From positions 13,764,001 through 13,828,000 of the forward strand of contig WHVY01000001.1 in the NCBI GenBank assembly GCA_022266195.1: a DNA stretch of 64,000 bases, read 5' to 3'. Positions 55,601 to 64,000 of the stretch are shown here, one piece after another (positions within the stretch are counted from its first letter, which is position 1; each line of letters starts with the position of its first letter). The notes beneath the pieces were generated by a model, which was not told the DNA's origin, did not search any database, and saw only the letters and a list, made by a program, of their open reading frames with translations. The translations under genes were made by a program, and so were the position numbers. The stretch is from Tetranychus cinnabarinus. Taxonomy: Eukaryota; Arthropoda; Arachnida; Trombidiformes; Tetranychidae.

Positions 55601-58014
55601 TGTATCGTATTGAGGCCAAAACACATTTTCAAAGCGACCCTTTGTACGATCACCATGTGAGTCGAGTTCGTTGGGCCAAATGTTTGGATCGCTTGAAAAA
55701 AGAAGAAAAAATGAGATTAAATTTTATTCCATTTTGGAAAAGTAAATTTTGGAGAAATTTTTTTTACCCAAATTTGACAAAGTTGGTCCAATAAGTCATG
55801 ACCGCTTCTGCTAGAGTCGCTTCTTGACGAGTATAGTTGGTGTGAAAAATGCCCAATGGATTACCAAGTAAAGTGTTGGCCAATGGAGCGCCGAAAATGT
55901 AAGACAACTCTTCACCATGTTGACAGCCAAGGCGAGGTGAGAATCCAGAGTTTTCACTTTGATGGGAAAAGAGGTAGAAAAAAGTTCGAGATCCAAAAGT
56001 GTGATGATCTGGTCGGTCTTTGGCTGTACCAGTGGAACCAGACAAGTTGACGGTTGAAGGTTGAGCAGCAGAGGAAGATGATGATTGTGATGAAGGTGAT
56101 GGTGAAGAGCCTGGAGTTGGTGAACGTGAGGAACCCATTGAGTTGGCTGGATGATGATGTCGTCTTGAAGAAGCTACTTGGGAAGCAGAATAGGATGACA
56201 TTGTTAGTCGAGCATTGGTATCACCAGTTTGTATCAATGGTGATACCACAAGAGCATCACCCAATATGTCAACCAGGGAATCAAAAAGATTGATTGGATG
56301 TTCAACAGGACGACTCCAGTCTGTATATTCGTTGATCAATGTCAGCAGAATAACCTTTTTTTTTGTTATTTTTGTTGTTCGCATTGTGCGTGATACATTT
56401 CATCGATAGTATATGTTTTGGTGTTCATGTTGAGATAAGATTGATGAGCAAAAATTAGACCAGAAAATTGAATATGTTACCATGTAAAGGGACAGAAAAA
56501 AAGGTAAAAGGTAAGTGACACAAGGAAAGGTTGATGAAAGTTGGAAAAGGTTTGAAGGATTGATTGGAAGGAAAACGGATGAAAGAAGAAAGATATTGTC
56601 AATGAAAATGTTCAATAAGATGGAATTGATAACATTGTACTTTTTCCTCTCTTCATCATATTCTGTTTCTTTACTCAGGTTGAACACTATTCAACTTTCA
56701 GGAAGTTGTTATCAAGTCAATGTAAACTTTTCCTTTGCTTATAAATCATCGGAATAACGAAGATAAAAGTAAATTTTGACTTCCAAACAATCCAAAGTTG
56801 ATTCAAAGTTAAAGTTTACACTTTTACGTCAATCATGTTGCAAAGTGTTTCATGTTCACCGAGTGTTTGAATGATTGATCAGTAAAATTCAAATGCAAGA
56901 ACATTGATGAAAGAAAATCAAGTTTTTTTAGCTGTGTCTTCGATACTTACTTGCTGGTGAAAATCGAACAAATTGCGAACCAAAGTTCGTAAAATTCGAT
57001 CTCGTCTTTTCATGTCGATTCCGTGTCGCTCTTCATGGGCGGTAAACAGGTAAGGTGATTCAACTCGAGTTATACCAAAAAGTAAATCATATGTAGTTGA
57101 AGGTGAATTGAACCCTTGACTATCGAATGAAAATCCATTTGAAGATGAAGTAGGCAAAGACGATGAACTGGCTGAAGATGATAGTGGAAGTGAATAGGGA
57201 AGTGATGTTGGAAACATTGGCGAGTAGAAATGTGAAAAGGCTGATGAGGAAGAAGATGAATAATCGTACGATTTAGAGACCAACTCTTTGGGATGAGACA
57301 TGACTACGATTCCATCGACAATTGGCCCAAATGCGGATAAATGTTGAGGAACCTTGAGGTCAACTCGAAGTATTTCCTCGGCAGTTTTACTTCGCAAACA
57401 GTTGACCATGATTAGATTATCATGATTGGGACAGTTCAACAGTTTGGCCAAATGGCGCGAGTAAATGTCGGAATCGGTGGCAATGGCCCATGGAGCCAGA
57501 GCGGAACCACTCATTAGTATGACTCGATTAAAGAGGTCAGTGGCCATGGGTGAGATCATTAAGAGGTTGACACAAGCAGCTCCATGGCCATGACCCATGA
57601 TCGTTATATTGGATGGATTACCACCAAATTCATTGATATTTTCTTGTATCCAGTGTAAGGCAGCAACTTGGTCCATTAAACCATAATTACCTCGAATGGT
57701 TCCATCTTGAATGGCTGGGAGAAACCCTGTAAATCATGAGAAGAAAAGAATTTCTTTCTTAATATTTTCACCTTCTTTTTTCTTCCTTTTCATGGAGCAA
57801 CACAAATTGTTTTGCAACAATTTTTGCCTTTTCATGAACATTCATCGTGAACACTTACCGAAAACTCCAAGACGATAATTAAGTGTGACAACAATAACAT
57901 TACCAAAACTTGAAAGAATTGAACCATCATAAAGATTCCCTGTTCCCCAGTCGTAGGATTCACCATGAATGAAAACAAGTACAGGCAATTTTGAATTAAC
58001 ATTGGATGGTCCGT
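46676..58014 (-). CDS. Neuroligin (synaptic adhesion protein), six 3' exons
   Basis: Exons 58014-57859, 57726-56951, 56354-55768, 55691-55576, 51632-50782 and 47359-46676 join in frame to about 1055 residues. The esterase-like domain shows [52 protein letters not shown] and [12 protein letters not shown], where the catalytic serine of cholinesterases is replaced, as in neuroligins. Later come [27 protein letters not shown] and [23 protein letters not shown], then a Ser/Asn stalk, one membrane helix ([20 protein letters not shown]), and a long Gln/His/Ser-rich cytoplasmic tail ending EETTA, a possible PDZ ligand. A Ser/Pro-rich insertion interrupts the esterase domain near 57130-57260. The exon at 56354 follows an unusual A-rich acceptor (AAAAAAAG). 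Signal peptide and first esterase exons are missing. It binds neurexin at synapses in known animals. Confidence 0.92.
47360..50781 (-). other. Neuroligin intron before the last exon (3.4 kb)
   Basis: Separates the membrane-helix exon from the cytoplasmic-tail exon. Contains purine-rich repeats (GAAGAAGAA, GATGATGATG near 48100) and one CACTCCCAGC motif near 48714. No gene recognised. Confidence 0.7.
51633..55575 (-). other. Neuroligin intron (3.9 kb)
   Basis: Lies between the exon ending in the YLLIG codons and the KPKVRDH exon. It holds a perfect ACTCCCAG-A-CTGGGAGT palindrome at 52690-52706. No gene recognised. Confidence 0.75.
52690..52706. repeat. ACTCCCAG palindrome
   Basis: ACTCCCAG, one base, CTGGGAGT: a perfect 8-bp inverted repeat with a 1-nt spacer, built from the same motif that recurs singly in the first 5.3 kb. 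Confidence 0.8.
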
Positions 58015-61000
58015 CTAGAAGAAAAGAAAAAGGTTTCACTTTAAATATAAAGTCACTTGAAAGTCATTCATCAATCATTATGTAAACCCAACTGTTAACC
58101 ATTTGCACACATTACATTTGGAATGTTCAGGAAAATCAAGTTACTCTTGGATATTAAACGAGTTTAAGATAAATGTAAAGATTAAAGATAATGTTTAAAA
58201 AATTGATTTAAAATGGATTTTTTTCATTTCTCAATAGATGGCAGTTGGTAGGGAAAAGCACATAATATTACATTTGCCAATGCCGTTTCTCAATCATGAA
58301 AGCTTTAATAATCCCAGATCGAAAGTTGTTTTTTTGTGAAAATGTTTTCGCTTAAAATCACCGATTTCTTGTGAATAATCCAATAATGCACAATGAGCTT
58401 TTAGTAAAAGTTTAGAGGTGAATTGAATAGTTGAATCAAGGGAAACATTTATTAGAATCGAATCAACTTTGATCATTGGATTATCAAATATTTTTATCGA
58501 TAGGCTTAAAAATCAACTTTTCACCATTAAATTGAATCGGGTTGAGGACAGTTTCAAATACAATTCAGAGTAAAATATAAATGCTCGAGGTAACAGAATT
58601 GCATGTAAATTTTGAGAAAAATATCAGCATAAAGAATTGAACTCCAAGTCTGAAAAGAAGAATATTTATCTTCCAAAATTTAGATCACAAATTCAATGAA
58701 TAAATCCGAATAAAATCTCTTAAAGAATCATTCACAAGCATCTGACCCAACTAGTATAGTCATTTTGATGCTGATCAATAGACCTTGCTGCATCAAAATA
58801 ACTGTGTTCAGCCTTCAAAGTACGATAAATGAAAAAAGTTACTTTTCTTTTTACTGTTTCGGAACAAGAAAGGTCTCGATTGCGTCAGAACTTTTGCAAC
58901 GAAATGTTCCTTTACAGATTAAGTTTGCTCAAACAAACTTGTAAACTTTTTTCTTTTGTCACCATGAGTGTCACAAATCAATCCATAACCTAGTTTGCAG
59001 GACAATAGAGCTACTATTTTAAAGATAATCAAGTAACAGTCGATCTTGAAACTTTGGTTCAAATTTAATTATTGACTCAGTTGATACAATAAGAGTAATG
59101 AAATAAAACAAATGTCAATAATAATTGAGGATGGCAAGTTATCATCTTGATTGTATTATAAAAAGGTCAAGTTACAAGACTTGGTTCCAAGACAATCAGA
59201 ATAGTCTAAAGAAATTTCCATTTGAAATGTTGCGTAAAATAAATAAGAAAATAAAAAGTTGAGAGAAAAGTTAAAGTTCATTCCATGGAGTGCAAAAAAA
59301 GAAAAGAACAAAAATTAGAAAAAAATGTGAAACAAATTGATTAAATAATATCATGAGTGTTGAATCAAATTTCATGAGGCGAAACACAGGCAAGTTTACT
59401 GGAATAAACTTGCAATTTGAAAATAATTTTGCATTTTTGCACTTTTCAAATGTTTGGCTTTTTCCTTCTGTATAATGAGCAAACACAACTAATGAAAACA
59501 TATTATTATGAATCATGCAAAGGCTGAGAATTAAACTCTTTTGTAAACATTCATTGGTTTAATGATGCTAATGATGTAAACCTGCAACTGAAAGTGCAAA
59601 AAGGAATCATCAAAATGAAAGTTCACTTTGAATTATTTCAAATAATTGAATTGGGAATTAAACAGATTTGCATCTTAAATGCTCCAAACAGGGAAAACAA
59701 GGAAATTTGTTCAACTTTTTTTTCATTCGTCGGTAATTCGTTGAAAGAAGAAGAAAAAAAGGAGAAAAAATTGAAGCTCAAAATTCAATTGTGAACAAAT
59801 ATAAATTTCAATGAGAATAATGATGATGGTTATTGAATTGATTAATGAAAAGGAATTTCAAGAGAAACATAAAAGTGCAATTCTTTCCAGTTGTTCAGCA
59901 ACTGAAACTGAATCAAAAATTATCATTCTTTTAATGAATCATTCCCTTGAGCTTAGTAAACATCATTATCAAAATCAATTGAATATCAACATGAAACGCT
60001 AATAATTGAATAATAATCATGAAAATTCCTTTTTCTCTTTTCTTCATCAAATTCTTTTGCTCAGAGTTAATGATGATTAGAATGAGTTGAAAAAGGTTTT
60101 GAAACTTTACTCGAAATAAAATACTTTTCATTTGTTGAAGGGAAAACATGGAATATCTGCCTGTTGAAGAATTGCAGGGAAAATGTTACTTATTAGTTGC
60201 ATGTGATACTTTTTCAATGGAACCATCAAACTCATTTCCATGATAAACATGAATACAGACGAGAAAAAAATGTCTATCGAATTGTGAAGAAAGGAAAGAG
60301 ACAAAAAAAGGTTGAATGTTAATGTTAACCATAACATCTATTGAAGTGAATGAAATGAATAATGTGACTTTCGACTCTTGAGATTGGCAACAATGTACAA
60401 TATTAATGATGATAATAATGCATTTTTGACCTGCACTATTAACTCAATCAAAGGTGGTTAATCAAAGATGAATGTTGAGATTGAATCGTTTAACATGTCA
60501 ACAATCATGACACGAAAAACGAAAAAATTTCGATGCTAATTAAAGTTATTTAAATTTTCCATTCATATTGATATTGGGATTGACGTTTTATTCATTTTGT
60601 AATAAAGATCTTTTGTTAGTCGATTGGACAAGTATTGAAAGGAAATACGTCTCAATATGAAATTTGATGCAAGTCATTAACCTACCATGCAATATGGTAG
60701 ATCAGGAACTGGATTAAATAGAAGATGAATGGAATGTATGCAATCAGATAGAGTACAGAGCAAATGTAATCATGACTTTTCGTTCCAAAACAGAGAAGTT
60801 TTCGAGTTTCTAAATCCATATTTTGCATTTTACAATCTCACATTTCTTAATGATTCAACAAACTAAGATCAATCTGATATTGTTTTAGCTATTATTAAGA
60901 CACAGTTTGAAGCAATCATCGAACGAAATTAGTTCATTTCAGAATAAGAAAATTCATTTGACACAGAATTATGTTCAACACAAATTGACCTTCTGTTCAT

Positions 61001-64000
61001 TTATTGTGCATTAAACAATGACTAATATTATGTACTAGAAGCTAGAACGAACGAGAAAATATGAAGTTCTTTTTGCATCGAAAGCTTTTAAATTTCGTCG
61101 TTAGAGAATGTGATTTTTTTGTGGTTTCAAAAAGTCTTTATACTTTGACTGCTTTGCAATGTGAAAGAAAATTTTATGAGTAAAACTTGGAGTGAAAGAA
61201 CTGCTTGAACAAGTGTTGTGCTGTGTTAACAATTTCAATCTTGTTTCTTGTCTAACATTTTCAGGTAACGAACCAAATGTTTAATAGACAAAAAATATTG
61301 TAACATTTTCTGGTTTTTGTTCATCAAGTAATGGATGTAAAAAGAGAAAAAAATATTCTTCTTTCTTATTCCCTTCCCAAGCTTAATCAACTCAAATAAA
61401 ACCAATAAAAGTGACTTTTATGAGCATTCATCTACTCAATCATGATTTTCAACTAAAAAATCATTCCAAACCGTAAACATTACGTCAATCCTTTGAATAC
61501 ATTAATGGATGAAAATGCAAATCTTTTTATGTAAATTTTTCTTTATACAAAAACTTTAAAAGCAACTATTTGACAAGTTTCAAGTGAAAAGGTAACCATT
61601 GAACTAAAAGGGCAAAGAAAAATTCATTGATCAATGGAAAAAGAAAAACCAACAAAAGAACTTCAAAATATTGCAAATATTAAAGTTTAATTCCATTGAA
61701 TTATCTGTTCAAATTAGCAAACAAAAGCAACATCGAAATTGAAGTTTCGAAATTTAAACTCAAATATAAATGAAACAAAAACAGAATGTCAAGATTGATA
61801 ACTCGAAAGATTTAGGTTGAACATTGAATTGCTCAAAAATCATCATTCGAATTGATTTCGATACGAAAAGATCATCTCATTGTTTTTGCAGCTTCTTAAA
61901 ACTTTTTTTGCGCTATTGGAGTACTTTAGGATTTGCGATTTTTCGCTATTTACGAATTCGTATCCCAAAATCTAAATGGATTCGATTGAATTGCACACTT
62001 TTCTTGAGATTTGCAGCTCTTCTAGACAAAACTGAAGATAATAGCAGCAATAATGGATTAATAATAACTTCACCTGTCAATGTTAATGGACCTTAATGAT
62101 TATTGTTCAACATGACGAACCTTTATTCAGTCTCTTTTCTTGTAATAAATACATTCTACCATCATTATCGTTTCAAGATGATTTAACTTTTGAGTTGAAC
62201 AATTACATGAGAAAAATGTCTAAATAAAGACAAAAAAAGGATCGCTTAAAGTGAGAAACTCGAGTTTCTCGTTGAAAATTGTAATTCACTTCGTTTACTT
62301 TAATGTTTCTTCATTTCAATTTAGCCTTTTCAAAAGTTTCAATGTTGAATAACAAGGAAACTTTGAAAGCTTTTTCAACATGTTTACCAAGATGAAAACA
62401 TCAAAACATTAACCATGATTGGAAACCACAAAAGCATTTTAAAAAAACGAGTAAAAAGGTTCAGGTAAGAAGCGATAAAAATAGAAAAAAATTGTACATT
62501 CGAAAGAAAATGTTGCAAAAAATATATTTTGTAACAAATAATGAACTTTTGTGTGAAGTTTTTTTTGCGCACAGAAAAAATTCGATTGCTCAAGGTAACA
62601 GTTTAAGGTTCATTACTCTGTTTTCTGGTGAAAACCTTTCTTCTTCATCATTATCTTCACTACATTTTCACATTCATTTTGCATTCTCATCTGATTTATA
62701 TTCATTGAACTCAGTCGAGTTGCATTCTTGTTCAATCTTTATTGGTGAAAACTCGATCTTTGGCAAATTTTGCGAACTTTTCTTTTCAGTTGCAGTTAAA
62801 GATAATTTTTCATGTTTCAATTGCAACTTAATTTCGAATCTTTTGGCATCTCTTTTAGAGGAACCACAAAAAATGAACCGTGAGGAGCATTCAGAGTGAA
62901 CTCATTTATCTACTCCAATTGAATTGCAAGGCAAAGGTAAAAGTACATTTCCATCTAAACTGACCAAAGAGAGTCTCGGACTTTACGATTACTGGTTAAA
63001 CAAAAGTTTGAAGTTGATTAATAACATTTATGGAAATTAAATTGAATTAAAAGTCTGAAAAGCAATTTACCGCTTTTGATGAATGAACTTGAACTTCACT
63101 TTTGAAAATTATGTGTTAACCAAAAGAAGCAAAACACTTTCAGAGTTTTCTCGTTTTTCGATTCGCTAAAATGAATGAATTTTCCAACTTTTACTTTACT
63201 AACACTTCAATAGAAGGTTGAACTTTGAACTTGCTGTTGCTATGAAATGTTGGCTACATTTGATGAATATTGAGTGAGAAAGATAGATTTGCAATGAACG
63301 GAATAATTTGAAATATTGTTCAACTTCGTCAATTCAATGACTGATGAAGCGCAATAATGACGAGATTTATTTGGTTATTTATCGATTCATTCAAATCTTA
63401 AGCTGCAAGATGACCAATGATATAAGATTGGGACGAGAAATGCTGCTCATGGAATCATTGATAGCAGAATATTTGATTCGAATCACTTTATTGATATGAA
63501 CTTTCAGGATAATCATGCCTTTCTCCTAAGCAAAATATGAAATGTTTGTTATTTCGTTGCAAAAAGATGAAAATTTTGTATTCTCACGAGCATTTTATTT
63601 ACCAAATTATTCATCATTCTCTGATTACTATTAGCACTTGATGATGATCAATTCAATTCCATGAGGGAAGCAATAACAATCCTTCTCATTGTCAATTTGT
63701 TAAACGAAAAGGGAACAATGAATTTCAATGGAAATGAAAAGGGTTTTAAAGCTTAATAAGCATTTTGAACTATTCCAAAGTAAAGTGGATAAATGTTACT
63801 TGTATTGATGTTCCGTCGATTGATATTGATTTTATGAAAACAATTTCCTAGCGAAACTAAGTAACGCTAATGGACGAACTTTAATAAAGAGCTTTTATTG
63901 CAGCGAACTTGCAAATTCGCAAAAAGCACCAAGAAAATAGAATAAGACGTTCGATTTTAAACCTAAATTGCGTTTCATGGAATCTTGTAAACCTTTCTTT
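58015..64000. other. Upstream neuroligin intron or flank, no gene recognised
   Basis: The first visible neuroligin exon begins at an acceptor (CTTCTAG) and needs a preceding exon, so this region is at least partly intron. No open frame resembles the missing neuroligin N-terminus, with its signal peptide and early esterase strands, or any other gene. Confidence 0.55.

Noticed and set aside
1..64000. tRNA, rRNA or CRISPR features
   Set aside because: None recognised by eye; short tRNA genes cannot be excluded without a covariance-model search.

Overview
The window looks like nuclear DNA of an arthropod, most likely a mite. It is AT-rich, has GT-AG introns from about 50 bp to several kb, and carries arthropod-type chemoreceptors, a neuroligin and two SLC transporter genes. 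The species call is inference from gene content and texture; no single marker fixes it.

Layout. 1-7477: non-coding, with a recurrent ACTCCCAG motif. 7484-21167: a 13.7 kb Polinton/Maverick (virus-like DNA transposon) with a 6-bp target duplication CTCTTT, near-identical terminal inverted repeats and a nearly intact gene set. 21174-28807: non-coding. 28808-32955 (+): last two exons of an SLC7 cationic amino acid transporter. 33661-35715 (+): complete four-exon SLC10 (bile-acid/sodium symporter type) gene. 36457-46104 (-): three tandem three-exon gustatory-receptor-like genes. Between the second and third lies a 3.5 kb island of two long inverted repeats enclosing a degenerate gene that seems to join a dsRNA-binding domain to a ubiquitin-specific-protease (USP) domain. 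46676-58014 (-): six exons of a neuroligin whose 5' exons lie outside the window or were not recognised. 58015-64000: its upstream intron or flank.

The Polinton is the most interesting part. On the + strand it has a protein-primed family-B DNA polymerase, split by a one-base frameshift. On the - strand it has, in transcription order, a 40-aa membrane peptide, a TATA-binding-protein (TBP)-like protein, a candidate PC4-like protein, a D-x-Q-G-F protein, an FtsK/HerA-type packaging ATPase, a small basic protein, an unknown protein, a DDE integrase with chromodomain, a candidate minor capsid protein, a second small basic protein, a candidate major capsid protein and an adenain-like protease. Replication, integration, packaging, capsid and maturation functions are all present.

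The TBP-like gene retains both TBP repeats and the expected DNA-contacting positions. At four - strand junctions a TATA-like box overlaps the stop codon of the preceding gene and sits 28-47 nt before the next ATG. The element may therefore carry its own promoter-recognition factor matched to a compact promoter code. The TBP homology is strong by eye; the matched-system idea is inference.
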